Assembly: GCF_001724135.1 (NCBI RefSeq)
Contig: NZ_MEDS01000009.1
Location: 1-64,000 of the forward strand
Source of the DNA: Comamonas sp. SCN 65-56
Lineage (GTDB): Bacteria; Pseudomonadota; Gammaproteobacteria; Burkholderiales; Burkholderiaceae_C
DNA: 64,000 nucleotides
Reading direction: 5' to 3'
In this document: one piece after another, positions 25,596-34,419 of the stretch
Position numbering within the stretch: the first letter of the stretch is position 1
Layout of the letters: each line of letters opens with the position of its first letter
Notes under the pieces: generated by a model
Database searches by the model: none
Seen by the model: only the letters and a program-made list of their open reading frames with translations
Told to the model about the DNA's origin: nothing
Made by a program: the position numbers and the translations under genes

Positions 25596-28500
25596 ATGTC
25601 CAGCCCTGAAACGCCCTCGCCCCGCACCGCACCCGCCCGCCCGGGCGCGCGCGCCGACATGCTGGCGCGTCTGCTGCTGGCGCTGCTGATCCTCATCGTC
25701 ACGCTCGCGGCCGGGCTCTGGGGCTGGGCGGGCAGCGAGGGCTCGCTCGCCGCGGCACTGCGCATGGCCGCGCCCTATCTGCCGGCCGACATGCAATTGC
25801 AGGCCGAGGACGTGAGCGGCAGCGTGCGCGCCGGCGGACGCATAGGCCGCCTGCAGTTCAGCAGCCCACGCATGGCCGTGCAGCTGCACGATGCGCGCGT
25901 GGCGTGGCAACTGGCGCCCTTGCTGCAGCGGCGCCTGGTGCTGACCGAGCTGCACGCCGCCAGGATCACCCTGCACCCGCAGGGCACGCCCGACCCCACA
26001 CCCGCCGACCCGCTGGACAGCCTGGTGCTGCCACTCACCATCCACCTGCCGTTTGCCGCCGACACCATCACCTGGGCGGCGCAAGGCCAGGCCCCGGTGG
26101 TGATCACGGACCTGCGTGGGCGATACGACTGGGACGGCAACGCGCACCGCCTGCAGGTGCAAAGCATCGCCCTCGCCCAAGGCCGCTACGCCCTGCACGC
26201 TACCCTGCAGGGCGTGGCGCCGATGGCGCTTGCGGCATCGCTGCAGGGCACGCTGCAAACCCCCGTGGCAGGCAGCGATGGTCCGCTGTCGGCGCAGGTC
26301 CAGGCACAGATCAGCGGAACGCTGGCGGGTGCAGCGGCGCAGCTGGCGCTCTCTGCGCAGATGCAAGGGGAAACGGGGCAAGGAGGAGCAGGCAGCCCCC
26401 CGCACCTCGATGCCCAGGCCGTGGTGCACCCCTGGGCAAGTCAGCCATTGCAACAGGCCCATGCGGTGCTTGAGGCACTGGATCTGGCCGCGCTGTGGCC
26501 GCAAGCGCCGGCAACCCACCTGGGGGGTGAATTTTCACTACAACCTCAGGAGCTGTCAGCGCATACTGGATGGGCGCTGGAGGCCAATTTGACCAATAAA
26601 TCTCCAGGGCCCTGGGATGCGCATCGCCTGCCCGTCTCCGCACTGCAGGCCAGCGCCCGCTACGACGGCGCGGTGCTGACGCTGCCCAAGGCCAGCCTGC
26701 ATTTCGGCGCTGGCGTGCTGCGTCTGAACGACGCGCGGTACGGCCGCACCACCCGGACGCTGGCAGCGCAACTGGCGCTGCACGCACTCAGCCCGGCGCG
26801 GCTGCATTCGCTGCTGGATGCGGCACCGGTCGATGGCACGGCTCAGGTGAGCGGCCAGCTGGGCGGCACGCTGCAACTCCAGGCCCGGCTCAGCGCAGCG
26901 CCTGCGCAATCACCCAAGACGCTGCACCTGGACCGCCTGGCCGTGGACGGGCAATGGCAGGACCAGGCACTGCACCTGCGCCGGCTCGACCTGAGCGCGC
27001 AGCACGCACGGCTGCAGGGCAAGGGCGTAACGCTCAACCTCGGCACGCGCTCGGGTAGCGGGCAATTCAACGCCAGCCTGCCGGGCGCCGCGCTCAGCGG
27101 CAATGGAACGCTGGCCGAGCGCAGCGGGCAGGGTGACATGGACCTCACGGTGTCGGACGCGCAGGCCTTGCAGCGCTGGCTGTCCGCCCTGCCGCTGCCA
27201 CAGGCCCTGCCAAGCGCGCTCACGCAGGCGCAGATCGACGGCAAGGCACAGCTGCAGGCGCACTGGCAAGGCGGTTGGCTCACCGCGCTGCAGCAGATCC
27301 AGGGCAAGGGCAAGGCTGGGCCCGATGCACTGGCGCTGCAGGCCCGCCTAAGCGTGCCACGGCTCGGCTACCAGCCGGCGCAGGGCCCAGCCCTGGCTCT
27401 GTCGGGCGTGCAAGCGCGGCTGCACGGCACGCTGGCGCAAGCCACCTTCAGCCTCGACGGCAGCGCCAGCCAGGGCGCGCAAGCGCAGCGCCTGGGCGCC
27501 AGCATCCACCTGCGCGCCGCGCTCGGCCTGCGTGGTGCGCAGCGCTGGCAGGCGCAGATCAACGCACTGGCGCTGGACGCCAGCATGGCCGGCCAAGCCG
27601 GCCCGTGGCATCTGCAACTGCTGGCACCACTGACGCTGGACCTTGCCACCGAAGCCGGCCTGCACCTTCAGGCCAGCGCCAGCGAGGCCAGTCTCAGCGG
27701 CCCGCAACCGGGCAACGCACGCCTGGCCTGGCAGGCCACGCAGCTTGCCATCCCCCACGACGGCAGCCTGCAACTGCGCAGCCAGGGCAGCGTGCAAGGC
27801 CTCCCGCTCGCCTGGGCCAATGCCGCCGACACCGCCCAGCCACCGCTGCTCGATCGCCTGGGCATCCGCGGCGATCTGGTGCTGGGCGGCTCCTGGGACG
27901 TGGCCGTCGGCCCAACGTTGCAGGCGCGGATGACGCTGGCGCGCAGCAGCGGCGACCTGCACCTGCTGATCGACGGCCAGGACACGGCGGCCGGCCTGCA
28001 GCAGGCCGAGCTCACGCTGAAGGCGCACGGCGCGGAGCTTGCGGCGCAGCTCACCTGGAACAGCCAGCGCGCGGGCCGGCTGAGCCTGCAGGCCACAGCC
28101 CCGCTACTGCAAGGCCCGCCAGGGCACTGGCGCCTGGACGCGGGCGCCCTGCTGGCCGGCCAGCTGCATGCGGCGCTGCCAGACGTAGGCGTCTGGTCGC
28201 TGATGGCGCCGCCCGGCTGGCGCCTGCACGGCAGCCTGGCGGCCGACGTGCAGCTGGCAGGCCGGCTCAACGCACCGCAGTTGCGCGGCGAGATCAGCGC
28301 CGATGGCCTGGCGCTGCGCTCCGTGCTCGATGGCGTGGATCTGAAGGACGGCCGCCTGCGCGCCCGTCTCGACGGCGACCGCCTCACCCTCACCGAGCTG
28401 AAGCTCGCCGGTGGCAGCAGCAGCGGCGCGCGCATCGCAGGGCCTAGCGGCAATCGCACCAGCGCGCCCAAGGACGGTGGCAGCCTCCATGCCAGCGGCC

Positions 28501-29507
28501 AGATCACCTGGCAGGGCGATGCGGTGCAGATGGACGTGACGGCCCAGGCCCACGCCCTGCAGGCGCTGGTGCGCGTCGACCGGCAACTGAGCGTTTCCGG
28601 CCAGGTGCGCGCGCAGCTGCAGGAGGGTCGGCTCGCGCTCACCGGCCAGCTCAAGACGGACCGCGCCAGCATCCTGCTGCCCGAGGGCAGCGCGCCCAAG
28701 CTGGGCGACGACGTCGTGGTGGTGCGCCCCGGCTCAGGCGCAGGCGCCAGGGCGCAACCCGAATCACGGGTACAGCCCGCGCGAGCACCCAGCATCCATC
28801 TCACGCTGGATATGGGCGACGACTTCGCCATCCAGGGCCACGGCCTGACCACCCGCCTCAAGGGCAGCGTCACGCTCACCAGCAGCGGCGCCGATGGCTC
28901 CATGCCGCGCGTGCTCGGCGAAATCCGCACCGAACAGGGCCGCTACCGCGCCTGGGGCCAGATGCTGGATGTCGACACCGGGCTGCTGCGCTTTTCCGGT
29001 GCCATGGACAACCCGCAGCTGGACATCCTCGCGCTGCGGCCGCAAATCAGCCAGCGCGTGGGCGTGCAAGTCAGCGGCTCGGCCCAGGCACCGCGCCTGC
29101 GCCTGTATTCAGACCCCGACATGCCGGATGCAGAAAAACTCTCCTGGCTGGTGCTGGGGCGCAGCGCCGCGGCCGGCGGGGCCGACGCGGCACTGATGCA
29201 GCAGGCGGCGCTCGCCCTGCTCAGCGGCGGGCGCGACCCCGGCAGCAGCGTCGCCCAGCGGCTCGGGCTGGACGAGATCGGCTTTCGCGGCCCCAGCGCA
29301 GCCGATGCCGACAACCCCGCCAGCGGCGCCGCACTCACGCTCGGCAAGCGGCTGTCGCGCGATCTGTATGTGACCTACGAGCACAGCCTGGCCGGCGCCG
29401 TGGGCACCCTGTCCATCTTCCTGGACCTCTCCAGACGGCTCACGCTGCGCGGACAAACCGGCGCCCAAAGCGCGCTCGATTTGATCTACACCATTCGCTA
29501 CGATTGA
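25596..29507 (+). CDS. tamB: Translocation and assembly module protein TamB
   Basis: Very large periplasm-spanning protein of the AsmA-like/DUF490 group. An N-terminal transmembrane anchor (MLARLLLALLILIVTLAAGLW) is followed by about 1,100 residues of repeated beta-rich segments that form a hydrophobic groove, and by the conserved C-terminal DUF490 domain (RVLGEIRTEQGRYRAWGQ, GLLRFSGAMDNPQLDILALRP, DLYVTYEHSLAG). The ATG at 25596 gives 1,303 residues. A TTG at 25563 overlapping the tamA stop is an alternative. Near 26530-26606 the sequence is AT-richer than its surroundings and carries a copy of the intergenic repeat in frame. Confidence 0.93.
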   Translation: MSSPETPSPRTAPARPGARADMLARLLLALLILIVTLAAGLWGWAGSEGSLAAALRMAAPYLPADMQLQAEDVSGSVRAGGRIGRLQFSSPRMAVQLHDARVAWQLAPLLQRRLVLTELHAARITLHPQGTPDPTPADPLDSLVLPLTIHLPFAADTITWAAQGQAPVVITDLRGRYDWDGNAHRLQVQSIALAQGRYALHATLQGVAPMALAASLQGTLQTPVAGSDGPLSAQVQAQISGTLAGAAAQLALSAQMQGETGQGGAGSPPHLDAQAVVHPWASQPLQQAHAVLEALDLAALWPQAPATHLGGEFSLQPQELSAHTGWALEANLTNKSPGPWDAHRLPVSALQASARYDGAVLTLPKASLHFGAGVLRLNDARYGRTTRTLAAQLALHALSPARLHSLLDAAPVDGTAQVSGQLGGTLQLQARLSAAPAQSPKTLHLDRLAVDGQWQDQALHLRRLDLSAQHARLQGKGVTLNLGTRSGSGQFNASLPGAALSGNGTLAERSGQGDMDLTVSDAQALQRWLSALPLPQALPSALTQAQIDGKAQLQAHWQGGWLTALQQIQGKGKAGPDALALQARLSVPRLGYQPAQGPALALSGVQARLHGTLAQATFSLDGSASQGAQAQRLGASIHLRAALGLRGAQRWQAQINALALDASMAGQAGPWHLQLLAPLTLDLATEAGLHLQASASEASLSGPQPGNARLAWQATQLAIPHDGSLQLRSQGSVQGLPLAWANAADTAQPPLLDRLGIRGDLVLGGSWDVAVGPTLQARMTLARSSGDLHLLIDGQDTAAGLQQAELTLKAHGAELAAQLTWNSQRAGRLSLQATAPLLQGPPGHWRLDAGALLAGQLHAALPDVGVWSLMAPPGWRLHGSLAADVQLAGRLNAPQLRGEISADGLALRSVLDGVDLKDGRLRARLDGDRLTLTELKLAGGSSSGARIAGPSGNRTSAPKDGGSLHASGQITWQGDAVQMDVTAQAHALQALVRVDRQLSVSGQVRAQLQEGRLALTGQLKTDRASILLPEGSAPKLGDDVVVVRPGSGAGARAQPESRVQPARAPSIHLTLDMGDDFAIQGHGLTTRLKGSVTLTSSGADGSMPRVLGEIRTEQGRYRAWGQMLDVDTGLLRFSGAMDNPQLDILALRPQISQRVGVQVSGSAQAPRLRLYSDPDMPDAEKLSWLVLGRSAAAGGADAALMQQAALALLSGGRDPGSSVAQRLGLDEIGFRGPSAADADNPASGAALTLGKRLSRDLYVTYEHSLAGAVGTLSIFLDLSRRLTLRGQTGAQSALDLIYTIRYD
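26530..26606 (+). repeat. GCGC-type palindromic repeat, copy C, inside tamB
   Basis: AGCTGTCAGCGCATACTGG at 26551-26569 matches AGCTGTTTGCGCATACTGG at 54098-54116 in 17 of 19 positions. It continues GGCGCTGGAGGCC and AATTTGACC, the tail of the family. The reading frame stays open through it. Confidence 0.6.
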
Positions 29508-29577
29508 GAAAGAAAAACCGCCTTTGCCCATGCTGAACAACCGCGGTCAGCTATGAAAACAAGGGCAAAAATTCCTT

Positions 29578-29601
29578 TTGACCCTCCCGTGTCGATACAA
29601 T
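29578..29601 (+). promoter_or_regulatory. Possible promoter of tRNA-Arg
   Basis: TACAAT at 29596-29601 is a good -10 hexamer 39 bases before the tRNA. TTGACC at 29578-29583 looks like a -35 box but is only 12 bases away, too close for standard sigma-70 spacing; TTCCTT at 29572-29577 gives an 18-base spacer instead. The -10 is more trustworthy than either -35. Confidence 0.35.
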
Positions 29602-29639
29602 CGCCCGCTCCAGGATCTCCTTGCATGGGCGTCCTTGAT

Positions 29640-29714
29640 GCCGCCGTAGTTCAATGGATAGAACGAGCGCCTCCTAAGCGCTAGATGCAGGTTCGATTCC
29701 TGCCGGGGGCGCCA
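29640..29714 (+). tRNA. tRNA-Arg (anticodon CCU)
   Basis: A full cloverleaf can be drawn: acceptor GCCGCCG with CGGGGGC, D arm GTTC/GAAC, anticodon stem AGCGC/GCGCT around the loop CTCCTAA (anticodon CCT), four-base variable region AGAT, T arm GCAGG/CCTGC around TTCGATT, discriminator G and encoded CCA. It reads AGG arginine codons. Base pair 4-69 is a G-G mismatch in an otherwise perfect acceptor stem. Confidence 0.93.
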
Positions 29715-29748
29715 GCGCATGGCAAAGACTGCACGGCTGGCCTGTGCA

Positions 29749-30111
29749 TCACGCCCCGCGGAACATGAAGTACACCGCGCCCATCAGGCACAGCCCGGCC
29801 CAGAGGTAATCCCACTTCAACGGCTCGTTCAGGTAGAACACGGCGAACGGTACGAATACCGAGAGAGTGATCACTTCCTGCATGATTTTGAGCTGTGCCA
29901 CGCTGAACTCGGCATGACCAATGCGGTTGGCCGGCACTTGCAGCAGGTATTCGAACAGCGCGATGCCCCAGCTCACCAAGGCTGCCACCCACCACGGTGA
30001 CGCACTCAGATTCTTCAAGTGCGCGTACCAGGCAAACGTCATGAAGACGTTGCTGGCAATCAGCAGCAAAATGGTCTGCAGCGGGATCGGAAGCGTCGTG
30101 AGCCAGTTCAT
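29749..30111 (-). CDS. DMT-family membrane protein (DUF486)
   Basis: A 120-residue protein with four hydrophobic helices that matches DUF486, a small relative of the drug/metabolite transporter superfamily. Recognisable segments are ASNVFMTFAWYAHLKNL, WGIALFEYLLQVPANRIGH, FSVAQLKIMQEVITL and VFYLNEPLKWDYLWAGLCL. As a half-size DMT protein it may act as a dimer; the substrate is unknown. It lies 34 bases after the tRNA in the opposite direction and is divergent from the thioesterase gene, with 47 bases between starts. Confidence 0.88.
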   Translation of the reverse strand: MNWLTTLPIPLQTILLLIASNVFMTFAWYAHLKNLSASPWWVAALVSWGIALFEYLLQVPANRIGHAEFSVAQLKIMQEVITLSVFVPFAVFYLNEPLKWDYLWAGLCLMGAVYFMFRGA

Positions 30112-30158
30112 GCAAGCAAGGCAAGGGCGAGAGACGGATTACACGGCAGAATCAAGCC

Positions 30159-30578
30159 ATGAAAATCGATATCCCGCAAGAAAAGAAACTCGTGCACTCC
30201 ATGACCATCCCCATGCGCTGGGGCGACATGGATGCGATGGGCCACATGAACAACACGGTGTATTTCCGCTATATGGAGACGGCGCGCATCGAATGGATTG
30301 TCTCGCTCGGCATCGCGCCCAATCCGCAGGGCGAGGGTATTGTCATCGTGAACGCCTTCTGCAATTTCATCCGCCAGTTTGAATACCCCGCCGACATCCT
30401 GGTGCGCACCTACGTGAGCCACCCGGGGCGCTCCTCGTTCGACACCTGGGTGACGATGGCACACGCGAATGCACCCGATGTGCTGTGCGCCACCGGCGGC
30501 GCCACCATGGTCTGGCTGGATTTCCCCAAGCAGCGCTCCATGGCGCTGCCCGAGCGGCTGCGCCGGATTTTTGACTGA
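30159..30578 (+). CDS. Acyl-CoA thioesterase, hot-dog fold (4-hydroxybenzoyl-CoA type)
   Basis: A 139-residue single hot-dog thioesterase. The active-site region MRWGDMDAMGHMNNTVYFRYMETAR contains the catalytic aspartate in the WxDxDxxGHxNN pattern that defines the YbgC/4-hydroxybenzoyl-CoA thioesterase group. It hydrolyses acyl-CoA thioesters; the natural acyl group is not readable. The ATG at 30159 is followed by MKIDIPQEKK. It ends 4 bases from the convergent livF stop and may recycle acyl-CoA independently of it. Confidence 0.9.
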   Translation: MKIDIPQEKKLVHSMTIPMRWGDMDAMGHMNNTVYFRYMETARIEWIVSLGIAPNPQGEGIVIVNAFCNFIRQFEYPADILVRTYVSHPGRSSFDTWVTMAHANAPDVLCATGGATMVWLDFPKQRSMALPERLRRIFD

Positions 30579-30581
30579 GGC

Positions 30582-31319
30582 TCAGGCGGCTTCTTCGCCC
30601 AGGTAGGCAGCGCGCACGCGCGGGTCTTCCAGCAACTGCTTGCCGCTGCCCTCCATCGTGAGCAGGCCGGACTCCATCACGTAGCCGCGATCGGCAATGG
30701 CCAGCGCGCGGCTGGCGTTTTGTTCCACCAACACGATGGTCACGCCCAGCGCATAGACATTGCGCACGACCTCGAAAATGGTGTCCACCAGGATGGGCGA
30801 CAGCCCCATCGACGGTTCATCGAGCAGCAGCACCTTGGGCCGCGCCATCAGCGCGCGGCCCATGGCCAGCATCTGCTGCTCGCCGCCGCTCATGGTGCCG
30901 GCCAGCTGGCCCTTGCGCTCGCGCAGGCGCGGAAAGATGCCAAAGACTTTTTCCACATCCTCGGCGATGCCGGCCGCATCGTTGCGCGTGTAGGCACCCA
31001 TCAGCAGGTTTTCCGTGATGCTCATGCGCGCGAACACGCCGCGCCCCTCGGGCACCATCACCAGGCCTTCCTTGACCAGATCCCAGGGGCCGCGGCCCTT
31101 GATGGAGCGGCCCAAGTATTCGATGTCGCCATCGTTGGCGCCGAGCATGCCGGTGATGGCCTTCATCGTCGTGGTCTTGCCCGCGCCGTTGGAGCCGATG
31201 AGCGAGACCAGTTCGCCCTCGCGCACCTGCATGTCGATGCCCTTGACCGCCTGGATACCGCCATAGGCCACCTTCAGACCCTTGACGCGCAGCAGCACCG
31301 CCTTTTCGTTATCCGCCAT
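30582..31319 (-). CDS. livF: Branched-chain amino acid ABC transporter ATP-binding protein LivF
   Basis: One of the two ATPases of the HAAT-type importer. Walker A is GSNGAGKTT, the ABC signature is MSGGEQQMLAMGRAL, Walker B is VLLLDEPSMGLSP, and the switch histidine position reads VLVEQN, as is usual in LivF, which has Q in place of H. It has 245 residues and is the last gene of livH-livM-livG-livF, one base after livG. The substrate class (leucine/isoleucine/valine or similar amides and acids) is inferred from family. Confidence 0.95.
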   Translation of the reverse strand: MADNEKAVLLRVKGLKVAYGGIQAVKGIDMQVREGELVSLIGSNGAGKTTTMKAITGMLGANDGDIEYLGRSIKGRGPWDLVKEGLVMVPEGRGVFARMSITENLLMGAYTRNDAAGIAEDVEKVFGIFPRLRERKGQLAGTMSGGEQQMLAMGRALMARPKVLLLDEPSMGLSPILVDTIFEVVRNVYALGVTIVLVEQNASRALAIADRGYVMESGLLTMEGSGKQLLEDPRVRAAYLGEEAA

Positions 31320-31320
31320 G

Positions 31321-32103
31321 TCAGTGGCCTCCCGTGCCCAGATAGGCTTCGATCACCTTGGGGTCCTTCTGCACCTCGGCCGGCGTGCCTTCGGCGATCT
31401 GCTTGCCGTAATCGAGCACCGTCACGCGGTTGCACAGGCCCATGACGAGTTTCACGTCATGCTCGATCAGCAAGATCGTGCTGCCATCCTTGCGAATGCG
31501 GTCGATCAGCTCGCGCAGGGCCACTTTTTCGGTCGCATTCATGCCCGCCGCGGGCTCATCGAGCGCCACGAGCTGCGGGTCAGTCGCCAGAGCACGGGCA
31601 ATTTCCAGGCGCCGCTGGTCGCCATAGGAAAGCGTGCGCGCCTTGAAATCGGCATAGTCGGCCAGACCCACATAGTCGAGCAGTTCGCGTGCACGCGCCG
31701 CGATCTGCGCCTCTTCACGGCGAAAGCCACCACTGCGAAACACCGCACCAAACAGGCCCGAATGGGTACGCACATGGCGACCCACCATGACGTTCTCGAG
31801 CGCCGTCATTTCGGCGAACAGGCGGATGTTCTGGAAGGTGCGCGCAATCCCGGCCTTGGCCACCAGATGCACCGCATGGGGCGCATAGGGCTTGCCGCCG
31901 AGCTCGAAACTGCCGGTATCGGGTGTGTACAGGCCGGTCAACACGTTGAAAAAGGTGGTCTTGCCCGCACCGTTGGGGCCTATCAGGCCATAGATCTGGC
32001 CCTTGCGGATGGTGATGCCTACGCCAGAGAGTGCCTGCAAGCCGCCAAAGCGCTTGGAAATGCCGCTCACCCGCAGCACCACATCGCTGGATGTTTCCGT
32101 CAT
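31321..32103 (-). CDS. livG: Branched-chain amino acid ABC transporter ATP-binding protein LivG
   Basis: Second ATPase of the HAAT importer. Walker A is GPNGAGKTT, the signature region is TLSYGDQRRLEIARAL, Walker B is LVALDEPAAGMN, and the switch histidine is in LLIEHDVKLVMG. The LivG-specific AGIARTFQNIRLF segment is present. The ATG at 32103 (MTETSSDVV, 260 residues) is preferred to an upstream start at 32160 that would run into livM. Gaps to livM and livF are 11 and 1 bases. Confidence 0.95.
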   Translation of the reverse strand: MTETSSDVVLRVSGISKRFGGLQALSGVGITIRKGQIYGLIGPNGAGKTTFFNVLTGLYTPDTGSFELGGKPYAPHAVHLVAKAGIARTFQNIRLFAEMTALENVMVGRHVRTHSGLFGAVFRSGGFRREEAQIAARARELLDYVGLADYADFKARTLSYGDQRRLEIARALATDPQLVALDEPAAGMNATEKVALRELIDRIRKDGSTILLIEHDVKLVMGLCNRVTVLDYGKQIAEGTPAEVQKDPKVIEAYLGTGGH

Positions 32104-32114
32104 GTGCGTGCCTC

Positions 32115-33191
32115 TCAGGATTTGTGCGCCAGCGATTTGCCGTGCTCCGGCGAGGGCCACAGGCCGCGCGGGCGCAGCAGCATCACGACGATCATGGCCG
32201 ACGCGATCAAGAGCTGGCGCAGGATGGCGGCATCGAGCCGCCCGCCGGTCAGCTCCTGCAAGGGGCCGGCAACGTAGCGCAGCACCTCGGGCAACGCAGC
32301 CAGCAAAATGGCACCCACAATCACGCCGGGGATATGTCCCAGCCCGCCGAGCACCACCATGGAGACTATCATGATGGACTCCATCAGGCTGAACGATTCA
32401 GGCGAGACGAAGCCCTGGAAGGCGCCGAACATCACGCCGCAGACGCCGCCAAACGAGGCGCCCATGCCAAACGCCAGCAGCTTCATGTTGCGCGTGTTGA
32501 TGCCCATGGCCTTGGCGGCCACTTCGTCTTCGCGAATCGCCATCCAGGCACGGCCGATACGCGAATCCTGCAGCCGGTAGCAAATCAGGATGGTCAGCAG
32601 CATCAGCACGATGAACAGGTAGTAGTACATCGTGACCGACTGGAAGGTGATGCCGAAAATTTCATGCGACTTGGCAAAGTTGAAGCCGAACATGTGGATG
32701 GGATCGACGCCGGCAATGCCCTTGGGGCCGTTGGTGATGTTCAGCGGCTGGTCCAGGTTGTTCATGAAGATGCGGATGATCTCGCCGAAGCCCAGCGTGA
32801 CGATGGCCAGGTAGTCGCCACGCAGCTTGAGCACCGGAATGCCCAGAATCACCCCGGTGACCGCCGCCAGCAGCAAAGCCAGCGGCATGGCCAGCCAGAC
32901 GGAAATATGCAGGCCATGCGGGAACATCGCGGCAATCGCGGGGAAGTTGTCGGTCAGGTGCGGCGACGCGAGCAGCGCATAGCCGAAGGCGCCCACGGCG
33001 TAGAAGGCCACATAGCCCAGGTCCAGCAGACCGGCATAGCCGACCACGATGTTCAGCCCCAGCGCCAGCATGATGTAGAGAATGGTCAGATCGGCGATGC
33101 GCACCCAGGCGTTGCCGAACTGCTGCAGCACCAGCGGCAGCAGGATGAGGCCTACCGCCCAGGCAATGTATTTGGTCAGGTTCTTGTTCAT
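32115..33191 (-). CDS. livM: Branched-chain amino acid ABC transporter permease LivM
   Basis: Inner-membrane permease with about ten helices in 358 residues. LivM hallmarks are GLNIVVGYAGLLDLGYVAFYAVGAF, the coupling segment GRAWMAIREDEVAAKAMGINTRNMKLLAFG and the glycine-rich VVLGGLGHIPGVIVGAILLA. The N-terminus is MNKNLTKYIAWAVG. It follows livH by 12 bases and precedes livG by 11, so all four genes should share one transcript. Confidence 0.95.
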   Translation of the reverse strand: MNKNLTKYIAWAVGLILLPLVLQQFGNAWVRIADLTILYIMLALGLNIVVGYAGLLDLGYVAFYAVGAFGYALLASPHLTDNFPAIAAMFPHGLHISVWLAMPLALLLAAVTGVILGIPVLKLRGDYLAIVTLGFGEIIRIFMNNLDQPLNITNGPKGIAGVDPIHMFGFNFAKSHEIFGITFQSVTMYYYLFIVLMLLTILICYRLQDSRIGRAWMAIREDEVAAKAMGINTRNMKLLAFGMGASFGGVCGVMFGAFQGFVSPESFSLMESIMIVSMVVLGGLGHIPGVIVGAILLAALPEVLRYVAGPLQELTGGRLDAAILRQLLIASAMIVVMLLRPRGLWPSPEHGKSLAHKS

Positions 33192-33203
33192 GCGTGGCTC
33201 CCG

Positions 33204-34133
33204 TCAGGCGCGGTCCGCGACGCGCTCGCCCAGCAGGCCCGAGGGGCGCAGCGTGAGGATGATGATGAGCACGAAGAAGGCAAAGATGTCGGTGTACTGG
33301 CTGCCCAGGACGCCGCCCGTCAGATCGCCGATGTAGCCCGAACCTATGGCCTCGATCAGCCCCAGCAGCACGCCGCCGACGACCGCACCCGCCAGATTGC
33401 CGATGCCGCCAAACACCGCCGCGGTGAAAGCCTTCAGCCCCGGCAAAAACCCCATGGTATGAAACGCCGTGCCGTAATTGGCCGCCCACATCACCCCGGC
33501 AATCGCCGCCAGAATGGCGCCGATCACGAAGGTGGCGGAGATCACGAAATCGGGCTTGACGCCCATCAGCGCCGCCACGTTCGGGCTCTCGGCTGTCGCA
33601 CGCATCGCCCGGCCCAGCTTGGTGTGGCCGACGAGATAGACCATTGCGGCCAGCGACATCACGGTGATCGCCAGGATCAGAATCTGCGTCGGCGTAATCA
33701 CCGCGCCGCCGATCTCGTAAGGATCGATAGGCAGCAAGGTGGGATAGGGCTTGTAGGTGGGTTTCCAGATCACCATCGCCACGGTCTGCAGGAACAGCGA
33801 CATGCCGATCGCGGTGATCAACGGCGCCAGGCGCGGACTGTTGCGCAAGCGCTTGTAGGCGATTTTCTCTATGCAGAAATTGAGCACCGCCGCGACGATG
33901 CAGGCAATCACCATCGAGATCAGCAGCATCGCCCAGCCCGGCAGGCCGGGCATGCTCTGCTGCATCCAGCCGACGATGGACCAGCTGGTGAGCGCGCCGA
34001 CCATCAACACCTCACCGTGCGCAAAATTGATCAGCTGGATGATGCCGTAGACCATGGTGTAGCCCAGCGCGATCAGGGCGTACATGCTGCCCAGGACCAG
34101 ACCGTTGATGATCTGCTGCAGCAGGATATCCAT
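33204..34133 (-). CDS. livH: Branched-chain amino acid ABC transporter permease LivH
   Basis: First permease of the importer, 309 residues from the ATG at 34133 (MDILLQQIINGLVLGSMYAL). Conserved segments are GYTMVYGIIQLINFAHGEVLMVGAL, the coupling loop GRAMRATAESPNVAALMGV and GGIGNLAGAVVGGVLLGL. It is the first gene of the cluster as seen here; the periplasmic binding protein LivJ that usually precedes it is missing from the window. An upstream start at 34286 is improbable because the added sequence is low-complexity and has no family match. Confidence 0.94.
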   Translation of the reverse strand: MDILLQQIINGLVLGSMYALIALGYTMVYGIIQLINFAHGEVLMVGALTSWSIVGWMQQSMPGLPGWAMLLISMVIACIVAAVLNFCIEKIAYKRLRNSPRLAPLITAIGMSLFLQTVAMVIWKPTYKPYPTLLPIDPYEIGGAVITPTQILILAITVMSLAAMVYLVGHTKLGRAMRATAESPNVAALMGVKPDFVISATFVIGAILAAIAGVMWAANYGTAFHTMGFLPGLKAFTAAVFGGIGNLAGAVVGGVLLGLIEAIGSGYIGDLTGGVLGSQYTDIFAFFVLIIILTLRPSGLLGERVADRA

Positions 34134-34419
34134 AGATGCCGTCCTTCCCTGTAGGCGCGTCGGCGGCATGCCGCAGCCTGAGGCGCAATTGCTCACCCGA
34201 AGGCGGGGCAAGAAGGCACTGGCAGACCGTGCCGTGGCACCGCTGGCGTCGCCTTGTGGGCGTCGGCCGGTGTCACGCCTGAACACGCATTTGAAAAATC
34301 GCCCGCCAAGCGCAAGGGCCTGGCGAGCCGGTGCGCGATTTTGTCACGGGAAAACCGCCGATCCGGTAGGCATGTGCCCGGGTTTTCCCTTGGGCGTCAG
34401 GGCCGCGCGGCAGCTTCCT
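34134..34419 (-). other. Gene-free stretch between the EamA gene and livH
   Basis: No gene is visible in these 286 bases. The livH promoter should lie here on the minus strand. The only clear structure is the long hairpin at 34294-34342 that can end the EamA transcript. No riboswitch or operator is recognised. Confidence 0.5.
34294..34342 (-). terminator. Likely terminator of the EamA-family gene
   Basis: AAAATCGC (34295-34302) and GCGATTTT (34335-34342) are perfect 8-base arms, with an inner CGCCA/TGGCG pairing. On the minus strand the stem ends in a run of five T residues. It lies about 80 bases past the EamA stop codon. Confidence 0.55.

Noticed and set aside
29578-29601. TTGACC ... TACAAT as a standard tRNA promoter
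   Set aside because: The spacer is 12 bases, too short for sigma-70; kept only as a low-confidence site because the -10 is good.
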